A DNA stretch of 64,000 nt. Origin: Planctomycetota bacterium. GTDB taxonomy: Bacteria > Planctomycetota > Planctomycetia > Pirellulales > Pirellulaceae. Location of the stretch: positions 1 through 64,000 of the forward strand of contig JACNKX010000237.1 in assembly GCA_014381825.1 (NCBI GenBank), given 5' to 3'. Below are positions 25,640 to 35,153 of the stretch, one piece after another; position 1 is the first letter of the stretch; every line of letters starts with the position of its first letter. Below the pieces are notes generated by a model. That model was not told the DNA's origin. It worked only from the letters and a program-made list of their open reading frames with translations, and ran no database searches. The translations under genes and the position numbers were made by a program.

Positions 25640-26650
25640 ATGAAGTCTTGGCGTTCATTCTTGGTTAGCACTTCGCTCCTTCTCGTGGCTAACTGCGTTG
25701 GCTCGTTCCCATCATGCGCACTCGGCGCTACAGATACTTCCGAAAGCGAGAGTGTGCTCGGCAGCGATCGCTGCGACGTTGATCGAGACGATGATGTGTG
25801 GCTCGTCTCAACACGCCACCTTGGTTGTCCTTCGTCAGACAAGACCAACGAGATGGATTTGCACGTCAAGCATTACGGCGGCAGAGACGTTGGGTGGAGC
25901 GAGACATCGCTTGATGATTTTTTCGCGAGCGGCGATTCCGCGCAGCCGACGATGATCTACGTTCATGGAAACCAGATTAGTTGGAATGAAGCGATCCAGC
26001 GTGCGTGGAACTTACGCAACTCGGTCCTGGGCTGCAGCCACCTTGAGCCGATTCGATTAGTGATTTGGTCTTGGCCGAGCGAAAAAGTCCACGGCTTCGT
26101 GCGCGACGCCCGCGTTAAGGCCGCTCGCACGAATGGCGAAGCTCATTATTTCGCGTGGTTTCTCTCGCAGCTCGACCCGGCAACACCTCTGAGCATCGTT
26201 GGTTACAGCTTCGGTGCACGCGTGGCGACTGGTGCGTTGCACTTGCTTGGTGGTGGAGAGCTAGGCGGCCAGACGCTGCCCCTCGTGAAGTCCGCTCCAA
26301 CGCGTTCAGTGCGAGTTGCCTTGATTGCCGCGGCTCTTCATCGCCATTGGCTACGACCCGGCGGCTGTCACGAGTACGCTCTTTCACTGATGGATCGACT
26401 GTTGATTCAATATAACTCGTGTGATCCTGTCCTCCAGCGCTATCGATTCATCGAAAAACGCGGACGCCCCAGCGCACTGGGCTATTCAGGCGTGTATATC
26501 GACGAGCCGCTCAATACGCGGATCGAGCAACGTGACGTGTGCCGTATTGTCGGTAAGTCACATGCCGAGTTTCGATACACCAGATCAGCAACGTTGATGC
26601 GCGAAATTCGCGATGCCATCTTTGAGGAAGTCGAGTTCTCACGAGAATAG
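25640..26650 (+). CDS. Secreted alpha/beta-hydrolase-like protein
   Basis: A 336-residue protein with signal peptide (MKSWRSFLVSTSLLLVANC). It has the alpha/beta-hydrolase landmarks TMIYVHGNQISWNEA (oxyanion region) and nucleophile elbow IVGYSFGARVA (Ser in GYSFG). The family occurs in planctomycetes as secreted proteins that contain YVHGN near residue 100. The catalytic acid and His are not securely placed; a C-terminal GKSHAEFRY could supply the His. Substrate unknown. An open frame begins at 25472, but this would start inside the hairpin region, and ATG 25640 begins the signal peptide. Confidence 0.83.
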   Translation: MKSWRSFLVSTSLLLVANCVGSFPSCALGATDTSESESVLGSDRCDVDRDDDVWLVSTRHLGCPSSDKTNEMDLHVKHYGGRDVGWSETSLDDFFASGDSAQPTMIYVHGNQISWNEAIQRAWNLRNSVLGCSHLEPIRLVIWSWPSEKVHGFVRDARVKAARTNGEAHYFAWFLSQLDPATPLSIVGYSFGARVATGALHLLGGGELGGQTLPLVKSAPTRSVRVALIAAALHRHWLRPGGCHEYALSLMDRLLIQYNSCDPVLQRYRFIEKRGRPSALGYSGVYIDEPLNTRIEQRDVCRIVGKSHAEFRYTRSATLMREIRDAIFEEVEFSRE

Positions 26651-26728
26651 GGATTGGGGTTTGGTGGTTTCGGATCTAGATTGAATGGTCTTGGTTCAAC
26701 ACTCTGAAATCATCAATCGAAAATCCTT

Positions 26729-27646
26729 ATGTCCCGCCTCGCTTACTTGAATGGTCAGCTAGTCCCTGAATCCACCCTCTCCGTCCCTATCTATGACGCA
26801 GGATTCGTGCAAGGCGTGACCGTCGCGGAGCAGATGCGGACATTTGGTGGGAAACTGTTTCGACTCGAGGAACACTTGAAGCGACTCCAGCGGTCGCTCG
26901 ATATCATTCGAATCCCGAACATCGATCTGGCTTCGCTCGGCGTAGCTGCCGAAGAGCTTGCGGCAAACAATCACCAGTTGCTAGATTCTGATGATGACCT
27001 CGGACTCTCCTTGTTCGTCACGCCAGGGTCCTATCCAACGTTTGCACCGCCTGGCGCGCATGAGGCCACAATCGGCATGCACACCTATCCGATCCCATTC
27101 CACTTATGGAGCGACAAGTACGAGCGCGGCGAACGACTGGTCGTGAGCGATGTTCGACAAGTTCCTAATAGCTGCTGGCCGCTCGAGCTGAAGTGCCGGA
27201 GCCGCATGCATTACTACTTGGCCGACCGCGAGGCGCGCGAACGTGAGCCCGGCGCGCGCGCCTTGCTCTTGGATCAAGAAGGATTCATCGCCGAGGCGTC
27301 GACGGCAAGTGTCATTCTGTTTCGAGAAGCAGAAGGATTCCTATCACCGCCGCGCGAAAAGATCTTGCCCGGTGTGAGCGTTGGAGTATTGGAAGAACTT
27401 GCACGTGAAAAGGGCATCGACCTTTCGCACCGAGACCTCACCGTCGAAGACGTGTACGCGTCGGACGAAGTCATCCTGTGCAGTACTTCGCCGTGCGTAC
27501 TCCCAGTCGTTTCGCTCGATAGTCGACCGATCGGAGCTGGAACTGCGGGCTCAGTACTCCAACAAATCCTCGCAGCGTGGAACCGTCTTGTGGGTCTCGA
27601 CATCGTCGAACAGTCGTGCAAATTCTCAAGACGCGGCGACGTGTAG
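26729..27646 (+). CDS. Class IV PLP aminotransferase
   Basis: A 305-residue cytoplasmic enzyme of the branched-chain/D-amino-acid aminotransferase and PabC superfamily. Markers: YLNGQLVPE and VPIYDAGFVQGVTVAEQMR at the start, PLP lysine K155 in ELKCRSRMHYY, glutamate E189 in GFIAEASTAS and phosphate-binding CSTSPCVLPV near the C-terminus. The sequence between K155 and E189 does not decide between branched-chain aminotransferase, D-alanine aminotransferase and aminodeoxychorismate lyase, so I give no symbol. It ends 1 bp before the convergent EVE gene. Confidence 0.93.
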   Translation: MSRLAYLNGQLVPESTLSVPIYDAGFVQGVTVAEQMRTFGGKLFRLEEHLKRLQRSLDIIRIPNIDLASLGVAAEELAANNHQLLDSDDDLGLSLFVTPGSYPTFAPPGAHEATIGMHTYPIPFHLWSDKYERGERLVVSDVRQVPNSCWPLELKCRSRMHYYLADREAREREPGARALLLDQEGFIAEASTASVILFREAEGFLSPPREKILPGVSVGVLEELAREKGIDLSHRDLTVEDVYASDEVILCSTSPCVLPVVSLDSRPIGAGTAGSVLQQILAAWNRLVGLDIVEQSCKFSRRGDV

Positions 27647-27647
27647 C

Positions 27648-28124
27648 TTATCTCTTCTTCGCGAGAGTTACGACCGCGTTGAACTCTGGTTTGCGAACGG
27701 GTTGAACCGACAGCCGCGAACCCTTTCGCAACAGCTCCATTGCCTTCAACGCTTTGATCTCTCGCAAATCATCCAGGGGAATTGGTTCGTCAAAGATCTC
27801 TTCCAACTTGATGTCGACCATAAACCAGCGAGGGTTCTGTGCCGTTGACTTGGGATCGTAGTGCTTATTGTCCGGATCCCACGATGTATGGTCGGGATAG
27901 CTCTCGCGAACTATCGTCGCAACGCCAGCCACAGCTGGCGGTTTTGCGTTTGAATGATAGACCAGCACCTTGTCGCCAATCTTCATGTCGTCCCGCATGT
28001 AGTTTCGAGCCTGATAGTTCCGCACGCCGTCCCAGTGAGTTGTCTGTTTCTTCTCGGCGGCGAGATGCTGAATTGAATAGCTCGTCGGTTCCGTCTTCAT
28101 CAGCCAATACTTTGATGCTGCCAT
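27648..28124 (-). CDS. EVE-domain (PUA-like) protein
   Basis: A 158-residue single-domain EVE protein. The family blocks are complete: YWLMKTEPTSYSI at the N-terminus, HWDGVRNYQARNYMRDDMK, quoted at 19 residues, KVLVYHSNAKPPAVAG and the YDPKST...PRWFMVDIK region. EVE/PUA-like domains bind modified bases in DNA or RNA, and this single-domain form resembles THYN1-like proteins. No nuclease or methylase is fused or adjacent, so this is not an obvious restriction system. Good confidence in family, none in target. Confidence 0.95.
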   Translation of the reverse strand: MAASKYWLMKTEPTSYSIQHLAAEKKQTTHWDGVRNYQARNYMRDDMKIGDKVLVYHSNAKPPAVAGVATIVRESYPDHTSWDPDNKHYDPKSTAQNPRWFMVDIKLEEIFDEPIPLDDLREIKALKAMELLRKGSRLSVQPVRKPEFNAVVTLAKKR

Positions 28125-28186
28125 TTCACTTTTCTTTCATCTGCAAATCGTAGACAATCCTCACGGAGGTTATACCAACGCTCGCT

Positions 28187-28321
28187 ATGTTTGGAATGCC
28201 CGGTCATCTTGAACTGATCATCGTAGGCATGATGTGTCTGGCGATCGTCGGTGTGCCTGTGCTCATTATCGCTGTCGTTTTGTGGGTGAACCGAAAGAAT
28301 CGAGGCGATGGCAGCGAATGA
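28187..28321 (+). CDS. Single-pass membrane microprotein (44 residues)
   Basis: A 44-codon frame starting MFGMPGHLELIIVG contains one long hydrophobic span (about 8-33, ending VVLWV) and a basic tail NRKNRGDGSE. This is a typical small inner-membrane protein with cytoplasmic C-terminus. The first residues resemble the TatA start, but the amphipathic helix of TatA is missing. GGAGG at 28165-28169 lies 17 nt from the ATG, which is too far to be ideal. It sits 81 bp before the propeller gene on the same strand, so both may be cotranscribed. Function unknown. Confidence 0.5.
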   Translation: MFGMPGHLELIIVGMMCLAIVGVPVLIIAVVLWVNRKNRGDGSE

Positions 28322-28402
28322 CGACAGACGCCCGTGTCTGAAGTACAATCGCACGAGGTCGGGGCAGCCGAGCTTACTACTAAGAAGGATAAAGGATAAG
28401 TG

Positions 28403-29689
28403 ATGTATCGAGCCTTCCATTGCGTTGTTGTCGCGTGTCTCGCCGCCGGTGTCTTTGCCTCAACTCTTGTGGCTGACGATTCGAAGCCGAGTCCAATTCA
28501 ATTCGAATCGACGGATTGGCCTTGGTGGCGCGGGCCGCAGCGTAACGGGATTGCGGCTGCGAACCAAGCTCCGCCATTGAAGTGGAGTCGAACGGAGAAC
28601 GTGTTGTGGAAGTCGCCAGTTCCCGGTCGCGGCCATGGTTCGGTGACCGTTGTCGGTGAGCAAGTGTTTCTCGCGACCGCCGACGAGCAAGCCGATAAGC
28701 AGATCGTGTTGTGCTTCGACCGTAACACGGGCAAGCAACTGTGGCAGACCGTTGTTCATGACCGCGGAATCGAGCGCAAAGGAAACAAGAAGGCATCACA
28801 GGCATCAGGAACAATCGCCTGCGACGGCGAGCGTCTGTTCGTTAACTTTTTGAATAAGGGAGCGGCCTACACAACAGCCCTCACTCGCGGTGGCGAGCAA
28901 CTGTGGCAGACGAAAATTACGGACTATGTCGTCCATCAAGGTTATGGCTCGTCGCCGGCGCTTTACGATTCACTCGTGATTGTTTCGGCCGACAACAAAC
29001 AAAAAGCCGGCGGTGCGATCGCCGCATTGAATCGCGCGACTGGCAACATTGTGTGGCGGCACGACCGACCGGCGACCCCCAACTATCCATCCCCGATCAT
29101 CTTGAAGGCGGGCGGTCGAGATCAAGTGTTTCTGACTGGATGCGATTTGGTTTCGAGTTTTGATCCACTGAGCGGTAAGAAGTTGTGGGAGATCGAAGGC
29201 GCTACCACTGAGTGCGTCACGTCGACGGTGACTGATGGGAACATCATTCTGACAAGTGGCGGATATCCGAAGAATCATATCGCGGCGGTTCGTGCTGACG
29301 GATCGGGCGAGATTGTGTGGGAGAACAATGTTCGTGTCTATGTTCCGTCGATGCTCATTCATGAAGGAACGATCTACGGTGTCGCCGATGCAGGTGTCGC
29401 GATGTGCTGGGACGCAGCCACAGGCAAAGAGCGGTGGAAGGGACGCCTTGGAGGAACCTTCAGCTCATCCCCGGTCATCGTTGGCAAGCACATCTACGTT
29501 ACGAACGAAGCTGGCGAGAGCTCCGTCTTCAACGCGGACCCGGAGAAGTTCGAACTCGTCGCGAAGAATCAACTCGGCAACGAGGTTTATGCCACTCCAA
29601 CTATTTGCGGAAGCCGCATCTACATGCGAGTTGCCGAACAACAAGGCGATCGCCGACAAGAGATGCTGTATTGCCTTGGTAAGCAATAA
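28403..29689 (+). CDS. Secreted PQQ-like beta-propeller protein
   Basis: A 428-residue protein with signal peptide (MYRAFHCVVVACLAAGVFAS) and a PQQ-like propeller. Blade ends include GKQLWQTVVHDRG, GEQLWQTKITD, GNIVWRHDRPA, GKKLWEIEGA, GEIVWENNVRV and GKERWKGRLGG. Blocks shared in order with the lipoprotein at 11089-12384 (DWPWWRG, VPGRGHG, GYGSSPALYDSLVIVS, TSGGYPKNHIAAVRA, RLGGTFSSSPVIVG) show common descent. No lipobox here, so it should be free in the periplasm. GTG 28400 precedes ATG 28403; GGAT lies just upstream. Convergent with the DUF1207 gene, 25 bp between stops. Confidence 0.92.
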   Translation: MYRAFHCVVVACLAAGVFASTLVADDSKPSPIQFESTDWPWWRGPQRNGIAAANQAPPLKWSRTENVLWKSPVPGRGHGSVTVVGEQVFLATADEQADKQIVLCFDRNTGKQLWQTVVHDRGIERKGNKKASQASGTIACDGERLFVNFLNKGAAYTTALTRGGEQLWQTKITDYVVHQGYGSSPALYDSLVIVSADNKQKAGGAIAALNRATGNIVWRHDRPATPNYPSPIILKAGGRDQVFLTGCDLVSSFDPLSGKKLWEIEGATTECVTSTVTDGNIILTSGGYPKNHIAAVRADGSGEIVWENNVRVYVPSMLIHEGTIYGVADAGVAMCWDAATGKERWKGRLGGTFSSSPVIVGKHIYVTNEAGESSVFNADPEKFELVAKNQLGNEVYATPTICGSRIYMRVAEQQGDRRQEMLYCLGKQ

Positions 29690-29714
29690 GTGAACGCAAG
29701 GTGGGCAGCGCCAA

Positions 29715-30647
29715 TCAGAAGTCGTACCAGACGCCGAATCCGATCTGATGTTCGAACTCGTCGAAAAACGAGAATTGTGGACTCTCGCCGTTGTAGTAGT
29801 GCAGCCCCATGCGCAACAACTTTCCCGACGTCCCATCAGTTCGCCATGCCCATCCGGCTTGGGCGGATAAACCTCCGCCATAGTTAACCTCTTGGCGCAA
29901 GTGTCCATTCACGGCGAAGAATGGTTCGCCGTGAATGCCGGTCGGTCGTGTTGGAGCATAGTCGATACCAAATTGCAGTTCCCATAGTCCGCTAATGTCG
30001 CTCCAAAATGCCCAGCCCACCTCGCCATACAATCGCAGGCGTTCTGTCGGATAAATCGAGTAGCCAAGCACCAAAACGTCGCGGACATAATTCAATCGTG
30101 CGAAGCCCGGATTCTTCAGCAAGAACTCATCGCCAAGGTGCGAGCTGAGGTGGTAGTAAGCGAACTTGATCTGCTGGTTGTCCCAACCATAGGTGAAGGG
30201 AACTCCCGCGCGAAAGTCAGCGCTGCGCACATCGACCTCTTCATCCGGATCAAGCCGCAAGTGCGCTGCACCTTCGATGTCGATCTGAAACCCCAGCGGT
30301 TTATCTCGAGGACCAATCCGCAACAAGCCAAAACGACCGCCAAGTGTCGAGTCCCACAATGTTCCATCGCCGTCACGGTGAAAAGTCTGTGTCCCCAAAC
30401 GTGATTCTTTGACGCCCGCCAAGTACGAGTGGTAGATCAACTGCTCAGGCAGGACGACTAGACCCCATGGTTTATCGAACGGAGATGGTTCGATCGGCGG
30501 CAAGCCGATGTAGGGTTGTGAGTGTTCGTCCAGGATCAGGGTGGCTCCGCCGAACGGCGAATCGAATGGTTCACCTCGCGCGGACGCTGCTCCCAAGACG
30601 GTCACCGTCCCGAGTGCTACCAATAGTAATAACCAGGCTCTCCGCAT
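29715..30647 (-). CDS. DUF1207 family outer-membrane-like protein
   Basis: A 310-residue protein with signal peptide (ending ASARG). The body is rich in alternating aromatic strands and ends in YDF, with F as the last residue, as in beta-barrel outer-membrane proteins. DUF1207 family blocks include LPEQLIYHSYLAGVKESRLG (quoted at limit), LWDSTLGGRFGLLR, GFQIDIEGAAHLRL and FAYYHLSSHLGDE. Function unknown; by shape it should be a barrel of about 12 strands in the outer membrane (inference). Confidence 0.87.
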   Translation of the reverse strand: MRRAWLLLLVALGTVTVLGAASARGEPFDSPFGGATLILDEHSQPYIGLPPIEPSPFDKPWGLVVLPEQLIYHSYLAGVKESRLGTQTFHRDGDGTLWDSTLGGRFGLLRIGPRDKPLGFQIDIEGAAHLRLDPDEEVDVRSADFRAGVPFTYGWDNQQIKFAYYHLSSHLGDEFLLKNPGFARLNYVRDVLVLGYSIYPTERLRLYGEVGWAFWSDISGLWELQFGIDYAPTRPTGIHGEPFFAVNGHLRQEVNYGGGLSAQAGWAWRTDGTSGKLLRMGLHYYNGESPQFSFFDEFEHQIGFGVWYDF

Positions 30648-30777
30648 CGCCTAAGGTCCGCTGTCATTGAGCACGACGCTCTGATACGAGCGCGCAACGG
30701 TTTTACAGGAGCGGCATTCTAGGGAGAGGTCGCGAATTCAGAAACCGCAACCGAGTCGGCTATCCTGACGGCAGCTA

Positions 30778-31230
30778 CTATTCTGACGACTCGTCTGTCG
30801 CCGCTGCCGGCTGCTTGCCGACCGCGACGAACATCAATCGTAACTCGTGCAGCACCGTGGTAAGCATGGCAGCTTCGTCGGGCTCAAGGTTCCCCTTGGT
30901 CTTTTCCTCGAGAACGCCGAGCGTATCGACAAAGTGCTTGGCATGCTCGAGCTGCACGATCGGCTTGCCATCTGCTCCAGGGATTTGTCCCATCGTCGCC
31001 AATGCTTGCGTTGCCAGCGTCGTGACCAGGACCGAGAAGGAAGCTGGCGGGATGGGTCCACCATCATCCGGTTCCGCCGCAGACGAAGTCACGTCTTGCG
31101 GCTGTTCATCGAGTGCTTCGTCTTGCTTGGTTTCGGCCTCTTGCTGAAGCTGTTCTTTTTCAGCTTGGGCTCGCGACTTCCAATCATCGTCAACGATGAT
31201 TTTCGGTCTGCTTGTTTCTTCTTCGCTCAT
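30778..31230 (-). CDS. DUF1844 protein
   Basis: A 150-residue soluble protein. The first 55 residues are charged and low-complexity (EKEQLQQEAETKQ), followed by the DUF1844 core: PPASFSVLVTTLATQALATMG (21 residues trimmed here to PPASFSVLVTTLATQAL), AKHFVDTLGVLEEKTKGNL and EAAMLTTVLHELRLMFV. Function unknown in all lineages I know. It follows pyrG on the same strand after 39 bp, suggesting an operon kdsB-pyrG-DUF1844. Confidence 0.9.
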   Translation of the reverse strand: MSEEETSRPKIIVDDDWKSRAQAEKEQLQQEAETKQDEALDEQPQDVTSSAAEPDDGGPIPPASFSVLVTTLATQALATMGQIPGADGKPIVQLEHAKHFVDTLGVLEEKTKGNLEPDEAAMLTTVLHELRLMFVAVGKQPAAATDESSE

Positions 31231-31269
31231 GATGAAATCGAACCCTTCAAAGCTCGTTATCGAGTCTGG

Positions 31270-32925
31270 TCAACGACTGACCGATTCTGAGGCGGACGCA
31301 GATTCGGTTGTCGCTGGGCCTTTACTCGCGTTTTTTTTTATCGCCGCCTCGACAAATCCCGCGAATAGCGGATGCGCACAAGTCGGCTTCGATTTGAATT
31401 CCGGATGAAATTGAACGGCCACAAACCATGGATGATCGGGGATTTCGACGATCTCGACCAGCGAACTATCAGGACTCAGTCCGGCGAACGATGCTCCATT
31501 CGCAGTAAATTGCTGGCGGTACACGTTATTAAATTCGTAACGATGGCGATGTCGCGCTTCGATAAGCTCTTCACCGTAGCAGGCTGCCGACGTACTCGAC
31601 GGATCGAGCTTACAAGGCTGTGCCCCGAGTCGCATAGTTCCGCCTTTGTGCGTGATTTCCTTTTGTTCGTTAAGCAAGCAGATGACCGGATGCGTCGTGT
31701 CTTTGCTGAACTCCGTCGAATGAGCGTCTTCGAGACCGACCACATTTCGCCCATACTCGATCACTGCACACTGCATTCCCAAGCAGATACCGAAGAAGGG
31801 AATGTTGCGCTCGCGAGCGAAGCGGATCGCTTCGACTTTGCCTTCGATACCACGTTCGCCAAATCCACCAGGACAAAGAATCCCATCGTAGCCCGCAAGC
31901 AATCGCTCCGGTCCTTCGCGTTCGATCGCCTCGCTATGAATTCGACCGATCCGGATCTGGGATTGATGATGCATTCCGGCGTGATCGATCGCTTCGTATA
32001 TGGACTTATACGCATCGACATGTTCGGCGTACTTACCAACGACGGCGATGCTGATCTCGTGCTTCGGATTGCGCAGGCGGTGTAATAGATCGCGCCAAAT
32101 GTCGAGGTCCAGCGTCTCCGCATGTAGACTCAGCTCCTTCACGATCAACTCGTCCAGACCATGGTCGACCAAGCTGAGCGGAACTTCGTAGATAGAAAAA
32201 TCTTTGTCTTTCTCTTCGATCACTGCCTCCAAAGGAACGTTACAGAAAAGCGCGATCTTCTCACGGTCTTCGCGGCTGATCGAGCGCTCGCAGCGACAGA
32301 TGAGAATGTCGGGCTGGATACCGATCTCGCGAAGCTGACCGACTGAATGTTGTGTCGGTTTCGTCTTTAACTCAGCCGCCGCCTTTAAGTACGGCACGAG
32401 CGTCAGGTGAATGTAAAGGCAGTTCTCTTTGCCGACGTCGAGCGAGTACTGACGAATGGCCTCTAAGAACGGTTGGCTCTCGATGTCGCCGACTGTTCCA
32501 CCGATCTCGGTAATAACAACGTCGACGTCGTCACCAGCCAACTTGTGGATGACACTCTTTATCTCGTTGGTGATATGCGGAATCACCTGGACGGTTTTGC
32601 CGAGAAATTCGCCGCGACGCTCTTTCTCGATCACCGAAAGATAGATTTGGCCGGTCGTGTAGTTCGAGTCACGAGTCAGCGGGCTGTTAGTAAATCGTTC
32701 ATAATGGCCGAGATCGAGGTCGGTCTCGCTTCCGTCGTCGAGCACATATACTTCGCCGTGCTGATAGGGGCTCATTGTGCCTGGGTCGACGTTGATGTAC
32801 GGATCGAGCTTCTGCATCCGGACGCGCAAGCCACGGCGTTCCAGAACCATGCCGATCGACGCACTGGTCAGCCCCTTGCCGAGCGAGCTGACAACACCGC
32901 CGGTAACGAAAATATGCTTCGTCAT
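31270..32925 (-). CDS. pyrG: CTP synthase
   Basis: A 551-residue cytoplasmic enzyme that aminates UTP to CTP with ATP and glutamine. The synthetase domain (1-270) begins [20 protein letters not shown] with the P-loop-like [10 protein letters not shown]. The glutaminase domain (about 295-535) has the nucleophile Cys in [11 protein letters not shown], oxyanion block CPGGFGERG and the catalytic His-Glu in [11 protein letters not shown]. Length is standard, with a Ser/Thr/Lys-rich C-terminal tail. GGAAGG precedes the ATG at 9 nt. Next to kdsB, which uses CTP, so the pair links CTP supply to KDO activation. Confidence 0.98.
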   Translation of the reverse strand: MTKHIFVTGGVVSSLGKGLTSASIGMVLERRGLRVRMQKLDPYINVDPGTMSPYQHGEVYVLDDGSETDLDLGHYERFTNSPLTRDSNYTTGQIYLSVIEKERRGEFLGKTVQVIPHITNEIKSVIHKLAGDDVDVVITEIGGTVGDIESQPFLEAIRQYSLDVGKENCLYIHLTLVPYLKAAAELKTKPTQHSVGQLREIGIQPDILICRCERSISREDREKIALFCNVPLEAVIEEKDKDFSIYEVPLSLVDHGLDELIVKELSLHAETLDLDIWRDLLHRLRNPKHEISIAVVGKYAEHVDAYKSIYEAIDHAGMHHQSQIRIGRIHSEAIEREGPERLLAGYDGILCPGGFGERGIEGKVEAIRFARERNIPFFGICLGMQCAVIEYGRNVVGLEDAHSTEFSKDTTHPVICLLNEQKEITHKGGTMRLGAQPCKLDPSSTSAACYGEELIEARHRHRYEFNNVYRQQFTANGASFAGLSPDSSLVEIVEIPDHPWFVAVQFHPEFKSKPTCAHPLFAGFVEAAIKKNASKGPATTESASASESVSR

Positions 32926-33070
32926 ATTTCAAAGCCTTCCTGGCAAATCCTTGTGAGCAAAGTAGTTGCGGCGCATATCGCGACGTACAGCGACCGCAAA
33001 TGGGAACAAAGAGGATGCCTGGCGACGGGCTTCTAGGCGGGGCCCAGGTTTTCATCCCTGGGAGTGCATC

Positions 33071-33820
33071 TTAGCAACTCGAAGCCCGACTGACAAATGC
33101 CCGATAATCTTCAGGCGTATCGATGCCAATCGTTGGTTCGTCGATCACGCCAACGAGGATTTGATGCCCCGCTTGGAGTACACGTAATTGCTCAAGACCT
33201 TCGACCTGTTCCAACGGTGACGGCTGCATCTCCGCAAGTTCGAGCAAGAATTCGCGTCGATAAGCGTACAAACCAACATGCTGAAAGAAGTGCGGCGGCT
33301 CGTCGGTAAGCAGCGCATCGTCCCACCGCCGTGCATGCGGAATCGGACTGCGGCTGAAGTACATTGCACGACCATTCGAATCAAACACAACTTTCACGCA
33401 AGCAGGATCGTTCAGCTGCGCGCGCGAGCGAATCGGCGTAGCCAACGTCGACATGACAGCGTCTGGATTGGACTCCAACAACTCAATCGCTAGGTCAATC
33501 GCGGAGCCAGCGATCTCGGGTTCGTCTCCCTGCACATTGACGATCAGATCAACTTCGGTCAATTGCCGAGCCGCCTCGGCAACACGATCTGTACCGCTTG
33601 GAGCATTCGGATCAGTCAGCTGCACATGACCGCCGAAATCGCGAACTACGGCGGCGATCTCTTCGTGATCTGCTGCGACACGGACGCCGAGCGGGCGAGT
33701 CGCACAACACGCCGCCTCGTAGGTATGCTGAATCAACGTCTTGCCCGTCTCGCGCAACAGCAATTTCCGCAGCAACCGCGTCGATTCGAGACGAGCTGGT
33801 ATGACGATGTAGCTACGCAT
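33071..33820 (-). CDS. kdsB: 3-deoxy-manno-octulosonate cytidylyltransferase (CMP-KDO synthetase)
   Basis: A 249-residue cytoplasmic enzyme that activates KDO with CTP for lipopolysaccharide core synthesis. Conserved blocks: VIPARLESTRLLRKLL (the nucleotide-binding N-terminus), ADHEEIAAVV, TDPNAPSGTDRVAEAA, LIVNVQGDEPEI and the later FYFSR-like MYFSRSPIPHAR, then HVGLYAYRREFL and LEQLRVLQAG. Length is standard. Its presence indicates an outer membrane with KDO. No Shine-Dalgarno is evident. 145 bp before pyrG on the same strand. Confidence 0.97.
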   Translation of the reverse strand: MRSYIVIPARLESTRLLRKLLLRETGKTLIQHTYEAACCATRPLGVRVAADHEEIAAVVRDFGGHVQLTDPNAPSGTDRVAEAARQLTEVDLIVNVQGDEPEIAGSAIDLAIELLESNPDAVMSTLATPIRSRAQLNDPACVKVVFDSNGRAMYFSRSPIPHARRWDDALLTDEPPHFFQHVGLYAYRREFLLELAEMQPSPLEQVEGLEQLRVLQAGHQILVGVIDEPTIGIDTPEDYRAFVSRASSC

Positions 33821-33901
33821 GATAATTCTGATCGTAACTTACGATCTGGCCCATAAACAGACCCAGCCAGTCGTCAAGCGATCAACCTCGAAGGCCACAC
33901 T

Positions 33902-35092
33902 GTGGGAAGATACTTTCGATTAGCCAGAGCGAGGGACGTGTGGGAGGAATCGGTGGAGCAGAATGAAAAGTCCCGTATCTTTGCGGGCTGCAATGAAGCG
34001 GTTGCAACAGACCGTTTTCCGCAGCGGGAACCACTTCGCAGCGTTCACACATCCAACTTCCCCGAGATCCTCGACCAGTTGGGCATCACGCTCTTGGTGT
34101 CAACCTACCAGGCTGGCAAGCTTGTCATGCTGCGAGCCGAGAACGGTGTGTTGAACACGCACTTCCGCGTTTTTGAGAAACCGATGGGGATGGCGGTCGA
34201 ACCGAATCGGCTCGCGATCGGGACCGCCATGCAGATGTGGGAGTTTCACAACATTCCTGCAGTTTGCGCGAAGTTAGACGGAGCAGGAACTGGTGTGACG
34301 CATGATGCCTGCTTTCTCCCGCGTGTGGCTCATTGGACGGGCGACGTTCAAATCCACGAAATGGCGTGGGTGGACGACGACGTGATCTTCGTCAACACGC
34401 TGTTCTCCTGTCTTGCCAAGCGAAGCGGCGCGTTTAACTTCGAGCCAATCTGGCGACCATCGTTTATCACAAAGTACCTTCCCGGCGACTGTTGCCATTT
34501 GAATGGTTTGGCAATCCGCGATGGCGAACCTCGTTACGTCACAGCGCTCGGCGAGACTGACGAGCCGGATGGCTGGCGAGTCAACAAGAGAGATGGTGGG
34601 TTGCTGATCGATCTCGACTCGAACGAGGTTATTGCCCGAGGCCTTTCCATGCCCCATTCGCCACGCTGGTACGACGGCAAACTGTGGCTGCTGCATTCCG
34701 GCACCGGTGGCTTTGGGACGATTGATCTTCAAACGGGTGAATACGACTCGATTGTCGAACTACCAGGCTTCACGCGAGGTCTTTCCTTCTGCGGTCCACT
34801 GGCTTTCATCGGCCTGTCGTAAGTTCGCGAGTCGGCCGTCTTCGGTGGGATTCCGATTGCCGAGCGAGCGTTAGAAGAGCGGAGTTGCGGTGTGTGGGTG
34901 GTCAACATTCAAACGGGCGAAGTTGTCTCCTTTGTCAAGTTCGAAGACGCGGTCCAAGAGGTCTTTGCTGTCGAGGTGTTGCAAGGGTCGCGCTATCCCG
35001 AGTTGGTGAACGAAGATCGCGAGCTACTCGCCCGTTCTTACGAACTCCCTGACGCTGCGCTCGCCGACGTGCCAGCGGACCTTCGCAAATAG
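33902..35092 (+). pseudogene. TIGR03032 family gene interrupted by one in-frame TAA
   Basis: Codons 1-306 give a TIGR03032-type protein (SVHTSNFPEILDQLGITLLV quoted at limit, VSTYQAGKLVMLR, HDACFLPRVAHWTGD, NGLAIRDGEPRYVTALGE, GLSMPHSPRWYDGKLW). It stops at TAA 34820-34822 right after AFIGLS. The same frame then continues without a break for 89 codons (VRESAVFGGIPIAERALEER and CGVWVVNIQTGE) to TAG at 35092. In the family the interrupted site is normally GLSQVRE, so a single CAA-to-TAA change explains the stop. There is no other damage. Either a fresh null allele, a base-call error or stop readthrough. Family function unknown. The GTG at 33902 is the furthest start; the conserved part begins about residue 45. 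Confidence 0.85.
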
Positions 35093-35153
35093 TCGCATCT
35101 TCCCAGCGAGATAGACACCTCTCGACGAGTCAGTTGAAAGCGCAAGTGCTTTG

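Noticed and set aside
27648-28124. EVE protein as part of a modification-dependent restriction system
   Set aside because: Single-domain protein with no nuclease, helicase or methylase nearby; the neighbours are metabolic genes.
31372-32085. Long plus-strand frame of 237 codons opposite pyrG
   Set aside because: It is antisense to a clearly conserved CTP synthase and has no conserved blocks; a shadow of that gene.
33043-33062. CCCAGG/CCTGGG hairpin just after kdsB as a terminator
   Set aside because: No T tract on either side; stem of only six pairs.
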